Assembly: GCF_002285495.1 (NCBI RefSeq)
Contig: NZ_CP016786.1
Span: 1,440,001 to 1,504,000 of the forward strand
DNA length: 64,000 nt
Reading direction: 5' to 3'
Source of the DNA: Clostridium isatidis
GTDB taxonomy: Bacteria > Bacillota > Clostridia > Clostridiales > Clostridiaceae
A program made the position numbers and the translations under genes. Below, in pieces: positions 1-7,124 of this stretch. How positions within the stretch are numbered: position 1 is the stretch's first letter; every line of letters starts with the position of its first letter. A model generated the notes under the pieces. The model did no database searches. It was not told the origin of the DNA and saw only the letters and a program-made list of their open reading frames with translations.

Positions 1-117
1 AAACAGGTATAAATATCCTTCAAATGGATTAAAGGACATAATGGCCATTAATATTGCTCCTGCTATCATTCCAAGTATTATGGCTAAAATTGATTTTAAA
101 AATTGATTTCTACCCAT
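1..117 (-). CDS. ABC transporter permease, nucleoside/simple-sugar type (5' part only)
   Basis: This is the first 39 codons of a permease that continues past the left edge of the window. The visible part starts MGRNQFLKS and is followed by a hydrophobic stretch (ILAIILGMIAGAILMAIM) that looks like a first membrane segment. Its ATG shares one base with the stop of the upstream ATP-binding gene (TAATG), so the two are translationally coupled. The position after a BMP lipoprotein and a double-domain ATPase is what is expected of the permease of a BMP/NupNOPQ-like nucleoside importer. The family call rests mainly on context. Confidence 0.75.
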   Translation of the reverse strand, partial: MGRNQFLKSILAIILGMIAGAILMAIMSFNPFEGYLYLF

Positions 118-1637
118 TAATTTTCACCTCTCTTTATACCTGCCATCATCAGACCAACTTTATTTTCATCTGCTTCTTTAGCATCAATTATTCCTATTAA
201 CTCTCCATTATTAACTACTGCAATTCTATCAGAAACATTTAAAATTTCGTCTAATTCTAAGGATACTAAAAGAACTGCTTTTCCATTATCTCTTTGTTCA
301 ACAAGTCTTTTATGTATATACTCTATTGATCCTACATCTAATCCTCTTGTTGGCTGTACTGCTATTAAAAGGTCTGGATCTGAAACAACTTCACGTCCAA
401 TAATAGCCTTTTGTTGGTTACCTCCTGATAAGGATCTTGCTATAGATTTTCCGCCTTCACCTGATCTAACATCAAAATTTTCTATTATATCATTTGCATG
501 CATTGTTATTTTTTCTCTATTTATAAGTCCATTTTTTGAAAAAGGCTTATTTTTATATGCTTTAAGAACCATATTATCTTCTATTGTATAATCTAAAATT
601 AATCCTCTCTTATGTCTATCTTCTGGTATATGAGCAATTCCTAAATCTATTCTTTCTCTAATCGAAGAATTTGTTATATCCTTTCCATTAAAAACTATTT
701 TTCCTTCTTCAACTGGCCTCATACCTGTTATAGCTTCTACTAGTTCAGTTTGACCATTTCCTTCAACTCCAGCTATACCAACTATCTCACCTTTTCTAAC
801 TGATAACGAAAAGTTTTTTAAGCCAAGAACTTTTTTATTATTTTTAACTGATAAGTTTTCAACCTTAAGTACTTCTTCCTTTGGCTTTGCTTCTTGCTTT
901 TCTACTTTGAAAGATACTTGCCTTCCAACCATCATTTTTGCCATTTCTGCTTCAGTAGTTGACTTAACATCTACTGTTCCAATATATTTACCTCTTCTTA
1001 TTACTGTACATCTATCAGCAGCAGCTTTTATTTCCTTTAATTTATGAGTAATTAAAATAATAGATTTGCCTTCTTTTATAAGGCTTTTCATAATTTGAAT
1101 TAGATCTTGTATTTCTTGTGGAGTTAAAACGGCTGTAGGCTCGTCAAATATTAATACCTCAGCATTTCTATATAGCATTTTTAAAATTTCAACACGTTGC
1201 TGCATACCAACTGAAATGTCTTCAATTTTTGCATATGGATCAACGTTTAATCCATAAGTTTTTGATAATTCAGCTATTCTGTTAGCAGCTTTCTTTATAT
1301 CAACAGTTAAAAACTTCTTAGGTTCACTACCTAAGATAATATTTTCTGTTACTGTAAAATTTTCAACTAATTTAAAATGTTGATGAACCATACCTATTCC
1401 TAAATCATTGGCAATATTAGGATTAGAAATTTTAACTTCTTTTCCTTTTACCTTTATAGTTCCCTTGTCTGGCAAATACATTCCAAACAGCATTCCCATT
1501 AATGTAGATTTACCTGCACCATTTTCTCCTAAAAGAGCGTGAATTTCTCCCTTTTTAAGTTGTAAAGTAATATTATCATTTGCTACAATTCCTGGAAACT
1601 CTTTTCGTATATTTAGCATTTCTACTACATAACTCAT
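117..1637 (-). CDS. ABC transporter ATP-binding protein with two ABC domains (nucleoside/sugar importer)
   Basis: A 506-residue protein with two tandem ABC domains, the normal size for ATPases of the ribose/nucleoside importer class. The N-terminal domain has Walker A GENGAGKST (about residues 37-45), a signature of the form SVGMQQR and Walker B with FDEPTAVL. The C-terminal domain has a degenerate Walker A (GVEGNGQTE) but an intact LSGGNQQK signature, which is typical of this class, where only one site is fully canonical. It would energise import of nucleosides or a similar ligand captured by the BMP lipoprotein encoded just upstream. GGAGG lies 7 bases before the ATG. It follows the lipoprotein gene after a terminator-like hairpin and overlaps the permease gene by one base. 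Confidence 0.92.
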   Translation of the reverse strand: MSYVVEMLNIRKEFPGIVANDNITLQLKKGEIHALLGENGAGKSTLMGMLFGMYLPDKGTIKVKGKEVKISNPNIANDLGIGMVHQHFKLVENFTVTENIILGSEPKKFLTVDIKKAANRIAELSKTYGLNVDPYAKIEDISVGMQQRVEILKMLYRNAEVLIFDEPTAVLTPQEIQDLIQIMKSLIKEGKSIILITHKLKEIKAAADRCTVIRRGKYIGTVDVKSTTEAEMAKMMVGRQVSFKVEKQEAKPKEEVLKVENLSVKNNKKVLGLKNFSLSVRKGEIVGIAGVEGNGQTELVEAITGMRPVEEGKIVFNGKDITNSSIRERIDLGIAHIPEDRHKRGLILDYTIEDNMVLKAYKNKPFSKNGLINREKITMHANDIIENFDVRSGEGGKSIARSLSGGNQQKAIIGREVVSDPDLLIAVQPTRGLDVGSIEYIHKRLVEQRDNGKAVLLVSLELDEILNVSDRIAVVNNGELIGIIDAKEADENKVGLMMAGIKRGEN

Positions 1638-1729
1638 TAAATATCCTCCCTCATTTTACTACTTTAAAAGCATTAACTATGCCTTTTTTTGTTTGGGTTG
1701 TTAAATAAATGAAATTCTCCAATAATAGA

Positions 1730-1757
1730 AGAAAAAGACGGATTATCCGCCTTTTTC
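1730..1757 (-). terminator. Hairpin with U-run between the lipoprotein and ATPase genes
   Basis: On the minus strand the arms AAAAAGGCGGA and TCCGTCTTTTT enclose a very short loop and end in a T-run. It sits between the lipoprotein stop and the ATPase start. It would let part of the transcripts stop after the binding protein, giving more lipoprotein than transporter, as is common for binding-protein importers. Confidence 0.75.
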
Positions 1758-1783
1758 ACATAAATTTAATTATCTTTAACTAT

Positions 1784-2875
1784 CTACTTTATTAAATTAC
1801 CTTGTTCAGCACTTACTTTAATATCTCCACTCTTAATCTTTTCAAATACTTCTTTAACCTTTGAAACTGTATCTTCTGATAAGTTTGGATTTTCTTCTGG
1901 AAGACCAACACCATCATTTGATGCATCAAATCTTAATATTTGACCACCTTTGAATTCTTCATTTAATTCATCTTTAATCATATCAAAAGTAGCAATATCA
2001 ATCTTCTTCATGGCAGAAGTTAATATTACTGATTTTTTTGCAGCTTCATCATAAATACCATCTGCATATTGGTCAACGTCAACACCAATCATCCAAACTT
2101 CTTGACCCTTTTGAACTCTTTGTTTAGCTTCATTTATAGCTCCAACACCAACTCCACCTGCTGCTGCAAATATAGCTTTTACTCCATTGTCATACATAGT
2201 TGCTGCTAGTTGTTGTCCTGCTGCTGAGTTATCAAATGATCCTTGATATACTACATTTTCAGCTTTAATAGTCATCTTTGTTCCTAAATTTTCATTAGCA
2301 TAAGCTACCCCTTGTTGGAAGCCCCAGTTGAACTTTTGAACTGCTGGTATTTCCATACCACCTATAAATCCTAAGTCTCCCTCTTTTAATTCTGCTGCTG
2401 CTGCAACTCCTGCTAAGAAACCAGCTTGTTCTTCAGCAAAGAAGATAGCAATTGTGTTGTCTGATAAATCATAATTATTATCTCCGCTATGAGGAGCTCC
2501 ATCAATAATTACAAACTTAGCATCTTCATATTTCTTTTGAGCATTATATATAGCAGTTTCAAACTTAAATCCAGGAGTAACTATAAACTTATATCCTGTA
2601 TCATAAAGATTTGTGATTTCTTTTGAATAGTCTGCTTCAGTAGTACCTGCTGGTTTTAAGTAACTTGTTTCAACTCCAAATTCTTCTCCAGCTCTTAAAA
2701 TACCTTCCCAAGTTCCTTGGTTAAAAGATTTATCATCGATAGTTCCTGCATCAGTAACCATTCCTACTTTAAGATCTGCGTTTTCTGAACCTTCTTTAGT
2801 AGAAGTATTTCCACATCCTACTAGCCCAGTAATCATTAGTGCTGATAGTGCTAAAGCTATTGCTCTTTTCTTCAT
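1784..2875 (-). CDS. BMP-family substrate-binding lipoprotein
   Basis: A 363-residue secreted lipoprotein of the Bmp/Med/TmpC family, which binds nucleosides in the characterised members and delivers them to an ABC importer. The N-terminus is a lipoprotein signal: KKR, a hydrophobic core and a lipobox LVGC with the modified Cys at residue 21. The mature part has the family pattern, including GMVTDAGTIDDKSFNQG near the start, and a GFIGG and GVDVDQY region. AAGGAGGATTATTTT precedes the ATG. A strong sigma-A promoter lies about 70 bases upstream. The exact ligand (purine nucleoside, autoinducer or other) cannot be read from the sequence. Confidence 0.92.
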   Translation of the reverse strand: MKKRAIALALSALMITGLVGCGNTSTKEGSENADLKVGMVTDAGTIDDKSFNQGTWEGILRAGEEFGVETSYLKPAGTTEADYSKEITNLYDTGYKFIVTPGFKFETAIYNAQKKYEDAKFVIIDGAPHSGDNNYDLSDNTIAIFFAEEQAGFLAGVAAAAELKEGDLGFIGGMEIPAVQKFNWGFQQGVAYANENLGTKMTIKAENVVYQGSFDNSAAGQQLAATMYDNGVKAIFAAAGGVGVGAINEAKQRVQKGQEVWMIGVDVDQYADGIYDEAAKKSVILTSAMKKIDIATFDMIKDELNEEFKGGQILRFDASNDGVGLPEENPNLSEDTVSKVKEVFEKIKSGDIKVSAEQGNLIK

Positions 2876-2943
2876 AAAATAATCCTCCTTAGACTATATG
2901 TATATTAATTTGTTAAATTCGTCCATATCGAATTTCTATTGAG

Positions 2944-2972
2944 ATTATACAATATATACATTTTAAATACAA
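2944..2972 (-). promoter_or_regulatory. Sigma-A promoter of the BMP importer operon
   Basis: On the minus strand TTGTAT (2967-2972) and TATAAT (2944-2949) are separated by exactly 17 bases and lie about 70 bases upstream of the lipoprotein ATG. No purine-riboswitch-like sequence was found between this promoter and the gene. Confidence 0.75.
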
Positions 2973-3104
2973 TAAAAAAATTCGTGAATATAAGCTTTCT
3001 TCGACATTTAATTACACCATTCTTGCTTTTTTAAATTTTATTAAACCTTTTCAAACTAACAATAGAAACTCAAATAGAACGGATAATTCATGTATATTTT
3101 TAAT

Positions 3105-3157
3105 ATTTATTTAAGTTGTGTACTCTACTTTATATAGAATATACAACTTAAATAAAT
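3105..3157 (-). terminator. Stem-loop just after the DUF554 gene
   Basis: A 15-bp perfect inverted repeat (arms 3105-3119 and 3143-3157, with TTTAAGTTGT/ACAACTTAAA at the inner ends) starts two bases after the stop codon of the DUF554 gene. The loop is 24 bases and the trailing U-run is poor, so terminator function is only likely. Confidence 0.5.
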
Positions 3158-3158
3158 T

Positions 3159-3836
3159 TTATAACAAACTTAAAGTAACTGCTATCAACATAGCTGGCAG
3201 TAAATTAGAGATTTTAATTTTAGTTATGTTAAGAATATTAAAAGCTAAACCTACAATAAGTAAACTTCCAACAGCTGTCATATTATTGATAGCAGCATCA
3301 CTTAATATTCTAGACAATAAAGTTGCTCCAAAAGCTATTATTCCCTGATAAATAAAAACACTTATTGAAGATAACATAACTCCAATCCCTAAACTTGAAG
3401 AAAAAATAATTGAACTAACTCCATCTAAAATTGATTTTGCATAAAGAGTGCTATTGTCATTATTCAATCCACTTTCTAATGCACCAACAATAGCCATAGC
3501 TCCAACGCAAAATAATAAAGTCGCAGTTACAAAGCCCTCTGAAATTGAAATACTATTGTTGCCTTTATTGACTTTCTTTTCAATAGTTTTTCCTAAATTA
3601 TTAAGTTTACTATCAATATCAATTAACTCTCCTATTAATGCTCCTAATGCAATGGAAATTATCATTATTAATGTATTTTCACCTTCTAATGCCCCTGATA
3701 TACCAATATATAGAGTACACAAACCTAAACCATTCATTATATTTGCTCTTATTTTATCACTTATTCTGCCCTTTATTATTAGCCCTATAATTGATCCTAT
3801 AATAATAACTAAGGAATTTATTATTGTACCAAACAT
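3159..3836 (-). CDS. DUF554 family integral membrane protein
   Basis: A 225-residue, highly hydrophobic protein that matches the DUF554 (YdfK/YqgA-like) family in size and pattern: it begins MFGTIINSLVIIIGSIIGL, has a GALIGELIDID segment near residue 85-95 and a later Gly-rich SSLGIGVMLSS helix. About six to seven membrane segments can be seen. The function of the family is not established. It stands alone, with a G-rich ribosome-binding site (GGGGGCGGTGA) before the ATG, and is divergent from the following DUF5685 gene. Confidence 0.85.
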   Translation of the reverse strand: MFGTIINSLVIIIGSIIGLIIKGRISDKIRANIMNGLGLCTLYIGISGALEGENTLIMIISIALGALIGELIDIDSKLNNLGKTIEKKVNKGNNSISISEGFVTATLLFCVGAMAIVGALESGLNNDNSTLYAKSILDGVSSIIFSSSLGIGVMLSSISVFIYQGIIAFGATLLSRILSDAAINNMTAVGSLLIVGLAFNILNITKIKISNLLPAMLIAVTLSLL

Positions 3837-4032
3837 TTCACCGCCCCCGACTTTTTTATTATTTGCAAATAAATTTACTATTATTTATATTTTTTTATTT
3901 TACAACAATATTATTTCCTTTATCAATTAGTTTTCTATAACCTTAAATATATATAAAATTAACATTCTATTTATTGTGAATAAAAATTAAATTTTGTATA
4001 ATTAGATTAAACAAAATTAAGGAGTGTTTTTA

Positions 4033-4941
4033 TTGTTTGGATATGTAACTCCATTAAAAAGTGAACTAAAAATAAAAGATTATGTAAAATTCAGAAGTTA
4101 TTACTGTGGATTATGTATGAGTTTTAAAAAAAATATAGGTAATTTACCTAGGTTAACATTAAATTATGATATGGCTTTTCTTGCAGTATTACTTGATTCA
4201 ATATCAGAAAAAGAAGCTTCAATTGAAATAAAGCGCTGTCTTCCACATCCCTTGGAAAAGAAGCCTATAATCGTAAATAATGATGCAATAGATTATGCAG
4301 CTGCAATGAATCTTTCTCTTTATTACTTTAAAGTTAAAGATGATGTTCAAGATGACAATAAATTAAAAAGTAAAATAATAGAAAAAATTTTAAATCCCTA
4401 TGAAAAAAAAATAAATAAATCACTCAGAAAGATATCTAGCATAATAGAAAAAAATTTAAATGAATTAGCAAACTTTGAAAAAAATAAAAATTTTTCTAAT
4501 ATAGATGAAATCTCACATCCTTTTAGTAATATTGTTGGAAATATATTAAAGGAATATCCCTATCCTCTTATAGATGATAGTGAGATTTTGAGGAATAATC
4601 TTTATAACCTTGGATACACTCTTGGTAAATGGATATACCTTATAGATGCTGTAGACGATTTAAAAAATGATATAGAAAATAATAAATTCAATCCAATTAA
4701 CTTTTTATTCAATAAAGATAATAAATCTTATGAAGATTTACTTACTTCAATAAAAGATAGATTAGAATTTACAATTTTAAATTGTGCATATAATTCTAAT
4801 GAAATGCTATTAAAACTTCCACTAAAGAGAAATATAGATATATTAAAAAATATCTTAGAACTAGGAATGATGGATAAATATATTATGGTGACAAGTAAAC
4901 CATGCGAAAATAAAGGGAGGAAAAATAATGAATCCATATGA
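4033..4941 (+). CDS. DUF5685 family protein
   Basis: A soluble protein of about 302 residues that begins MFGYVTPLKSELKIKDY and contains YYCGLCMSFKK, the hallmark start of the DUF5685 family, whose biochemical role is unknown. The start is placed at the TTG at 4033 and not at an in-frame GTG at 4024, because AAGGAG ends right at 4023-4024 and so fits only the later codon (8 bases away). Later segments include a conserved-looking region LGKWIYLIDAVDDL near residue 200. The 3' end overlaps the J-domain gene by 14 bases, so the two are co-translated. The same pair is common in clostridia, which suggests a joint role, possibly in handling a protein substrate; this is inference. Confidence 0.85.
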   Translation: MFGYVTPLKSELKIKDYVKFRSYYCGLCMSFKKNIGNLPRLTLNYDMAFLAVLLDSISEKEASIEIKRCLPHPLEKKPIIVNNDAIDYAAAMNLSLYYFKVKDDVQDDNKLKSKIIEKILNPYEKKINKSLRKISSIIEKNLNELANFEKNKNFSNIDEISHPFSNIVGNILKEYPYPLIDDSEILRNNLYNLGYTLGKWIYLIDAVDDLKNDIENNKFNPINFLFNKDNKSYEDLLTSIKDRLEFTILNCAYNSNEMLLKLPLKRNIDILKNILELGMMDKYIMVTSKPCENKGRKNNESI

Positions 4942-5545
4942 AGTATTAGGTCTTAAACCTGGAGCAAGTCAAGAAGAAATAAAGGCCGCTTATAAAAAAT
5001 TAATTAAACAATATCATCCAGATCAATATGGTGATAATCCTTTAAGAAATCTAGCTGAAGAAAAAATGAGAGAAATAAATGCTGCCTATGATCAATTAAC
5101 TAAAAATTCAGGAAACAGTTCTCATAGTTATAATAATTATAACTCTAATAACTATAGTAATTATAGCAGCAATAATAACAACTATGATTTCAATGAAATA
5201 AGAAGATATATGCAAATGGGCAATTATGCTGCAGCCGAAGCAAAATTAAATAGTATCTCTAATAGGAATGCAGAATGGAATTTTTTATATGGTGTTTTAT
5301 TGACTAACATGGGTAGATTTGATCAAGGTCTTAATTACATTCAAACAGCAGTTAATATGGAACCAAATAATTTTGAATATAGACAGACTTTAAATTCTTT
5401 ATATCAAAGAACTAGAAGTTATTCAAATAACTATTATAGAACTACAGGAATAAATAATTCTGATGCTTGTGATATGTGTATAAATCTTTGGTGCTTAGAT
5501 TCTATATGTGAATGTATGGGTGGAGACCTAATAAGCTGCTGCTAA
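4928..5545 (+). CDS. J-domain (DnaJ-like) protein with TPR-like middle and Cys-rich tail
   Basis: A 205-residue protein. Residues 1-60 form a J domain with the HPD motif (YHPDQYG, about residue 36), which in known members stimulates the ATPase of an Hsp70 partner. A low-complexity Asn/Ser/Tyr linker (about residues 62-90) follows, then a TPR-like helical hairpin (about 90-160), and finally a C-terminal tail with six Cys in about 25 residues (DACDMC, CLDSICEC, ISCC) that may bind metal or be lipidated or cross-linked. It lacks the zinc-finger and substrate domains of DnaJ, so it is not the general co-chaperone. It overlaps the preceding DUF5685 gene. Confidence 0.85.
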   Translation: MNPYEVLGLKPGASQEEIKAAYKKLIKQYHPDQYGDNPLRNLAEEKMREINAAYDQLTKNSGNSSHSYNNYNSNNYSNYSSNNNNYDFNEIRRYMQMGNYAAAEAKLNSISNRNAEWNFLYGVLLTNMGRFDQGLNYIQTAVNMEPNNFEYRQTLNSLYQRTRSYSNNYYRTTGINNSDACDMCINLWCLDSICECMGGDLISCC

Positions 5546-5567
5546 TTATTAAGGTGGTGGAAATATT

Positions 5568-6062
5568 ATGAAAGCAAAAGAACTTACTTTGAATGCTATA
5601 CTAATAGCACTTACTATTATTATTTTATTCTTAAATAATATTATGCCTATAAGTACTCTCACTTTCCTTACTATAAGCTCTTTGCTCGTACCTATTGCAA
5701 TCATTAGAGGTTCTTTAAAAGGTGCTTTTCTTGTATATATAGGCTCTTCAATTTTAGGCTTTTTACTTTTACCAAAAGATATAGTACTTTTCTACTTTAT
5801 CTTCTTTGGAATATACGGCATAATTAAGCACTACATTGAAAAACTAAATAAATTCTATTTAGAAGTAATATTAAAATTAATATTTTTTAATATAATCTTA
5901 CTTATATCATATTTTTTCTTAAATGAATTTATTAACATAAATGAAAATAATCTTCCTCTGTATGCACTATTTATTCTTGGGCAAGCTGCTTTTTTAATAT
6001 ACGATTACGCTTTAACTGTTTTGATATCATGGTATTTATCTCAAATTCATAAGAGAATTTGA
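5568..6062 (+). CDS. Small integral membrane protein, unknown (ECF S-component-like topology)
   Basis: A 164-residue protein made almost only of hydrophobic segments (about five to six helices). The N-terminus (MKAKELTLNAILIALTII) resembles the start of substrate-binding S components of ECF vitamin transporters, but no diagnostic motif was recognised and no riboswitch precedes it. AAGGTGG precedes the ATG, 22 bases after the J-domain gene, and a strong terminator follows, so it closes the DUF5685/J-domain transcript. The function is unknown. Confidence 0.7.
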   Translation: MKAKELTLNAILIALTIIILFLNNIMPISTLTFLTISSLLVPIAIIRGSLKGAFLVYIGSSILGFLLLPKDIVLFYFIFFGIYGIIKHYIEKLNKFYLEVILKLIFFNIILLISYFFLNEFININENNLPLYALFILGQAAFLIYDYALTVLISWYLSQIHKRI

Positions 6063-6124
6063 GAAAGCTCACAACTTAAAGCACATAATTAAAGAAATAT
6101 TTAGGCAAAATGAATTATAAGAAT

Positions 6125-6156
6125 AAAAAACTGCTGAAATTTTCAGCAGTTTTTCT
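6125..6156 (+). terminator. Intrinsic terminator
   Basis: The arms CTGCTGAAA and TTTCAGCAG are directly adjacent, with A-run and T-run flanks. It closes the operon ending with the small membrane protein and can also act on the opposite strand after the CoA-binding gene. Confidence 0.85.
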
Positions 6157-6249
6157 AATTTTCAATTTAATGAAAAGTTAGCTAAGTTATTAATCATTAA
6201 TTGATAATCGCCCTTCTCCTATTAGCTATTACTTCTTACCTTTTACTTG

Positions 6250-6639
6250 TTATCTCTCTGCTTTCCCTTCTTCTATCTTTCTAAGTTGAACTAATGCACA
6301 ATCTTGAAAAACTTCTATGTGATTTTCCTTACAGTAGTTTAATATTGCTTCACTTTCTGCTCCTGGTTGTATTAATATATGTTTAATTCCAAGATCTTTT
6401 GCTTCTTTTATGTATTCATAGCCCTTAACTGGATTTATACAAAGATCGATTACATCTATATTATATGGAACTTCCTTTAAACTCTTAAATATAGAAGCTC
6501 CTCCAGCATAATGGATGCCAGAAACGTTAAAGCCCCTTTCTTTTAATGCCTTTAATATTTTATTAGCATATTTATTTTCATTTTTTACATCTCCTACAAC
6601 AACCCAGTTCTTCATATACATTAAATCTTTAACTTCCAT
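6250..6639 (-). CDS. CoA-binding domain protein (YccU-like)
   Basis: A 129-residue single-domain Rossmann protein of the CoA_binding_2 family. The start has WVVVGDV followed by KYANKILKALKERGF, the usual nucleotide-binding beta-alpha unit, and near residue 85-95 it has HILIQPGAES, which matches the conserved QPG(A/S)ES motif of the family. AGGAGG precedes the ATG. It is a lone gene between two transcripts. Members bind CoA but the physiological role is not known. Confidence 0.88.
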   Translation of the reverse strand: MEVKDLMYMKNWVVVGDVKNENKYANKILKALKERGFNVSGIHYAGGASIFKSLKEVPYNIDVIDLCINPVKGYEYIKEAKDLGIKHILIQPGAESEAILNYCKENHIEVFQDCALVQLRKIEEGKAER

Positions 6640-6819
6640 ATTTCATCCTCCTGTTAAAATTATCTTATATACTATAATTAGCATAAATCTTTAAATTAAT
6701 ACAATATTTAAAAAATGCGAATATAATCACCTTTTAATCTATTATTAAATATCAAATGAAAATAAAAATCACTATTAATCTTTAAATTGAACTTTCTAAT
6801 TGTACATTCTTATGTTATA

Positions 6820-6848
6820 TTGACTTATATTTTTTAATAATATATAAT
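6820..6848 (+). promoter_or_regulatory. Sigma-A promoter of leuS
   Basis: TTGACT (6820-6825) and TATAAT (6843-6848) are separated by 17 bases and lie just upstream of the T-box leader. The 480 bases between the CoA-binding gene and leuS hold only this promoter and the T-box. Confidence 0.82.
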
Positions 6849-6879
6849 TAATTCCATTATAACATAATATTTTATATCG

Positions 6880-7094
6880 CTATGATTAGGAGTAGTACTA
6901 TAAATGTTAATCTTCAGAGAACTGTTGGTTGCTGCGAAACAGTGATTAGATTATAGGAACTTACCTAGGAGCTTACTTGTCAAAAGCAAGTACGGTAATA
7001 CCGTTATAATTTCGAGTGAGAAAAATTTATTTTTTCTAATAAGAGTGGTACCGCGAACGTCCTTCGTCTCTTAATTGAGATGAAGGCTTTTTTA
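6880..7094 (+). promoter_or_regulatory. T-box riboswitch, leucine specificity, upstream of leuS
   Basis: The leader contains the T-box core GGTACCGCG (near 7047-7055), an AGAGA element near the start of stem I and a final hairpin with arms near 7060-7086 followed by a T-run (7087-7093) that serves as terminator. The likely specifier, in the context GAA-CTT-ACC at 6957-6965, is the Leu codon CTT; a CTA Leu codon lies 3 bases further on, so the reading is leucine either way. Uncharged tRNA-Leu would favour the antiterminator and leuS expression. Confidence 0.92.
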
Positions 7095-7124
7095 TATATA
7101 ATAATTTTGTAGGAGGATTAATTT

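Noticed and set aside
2876..3104. Purine riboswitch before the BMP importer
   Set aside because: The leader between promoter and lipoprotein gene is too short and lacks the conserved purine-aptamer loops.
3448..3930. Open frame on the plus strand opposite the DUF554 gene
   Set aside because: It is the antisense shadow of the DUF554 gene, has a low-complexity Pro/Ile composition and lacks a ribosome-binding site.
4024..4035. GTG at 4024 as start of the DUF5685 gene
   Set aside because: It touches the ribosome-binding site directly; the TTG at 4033 has the correct distance and gives the known family start MFGYVTP.
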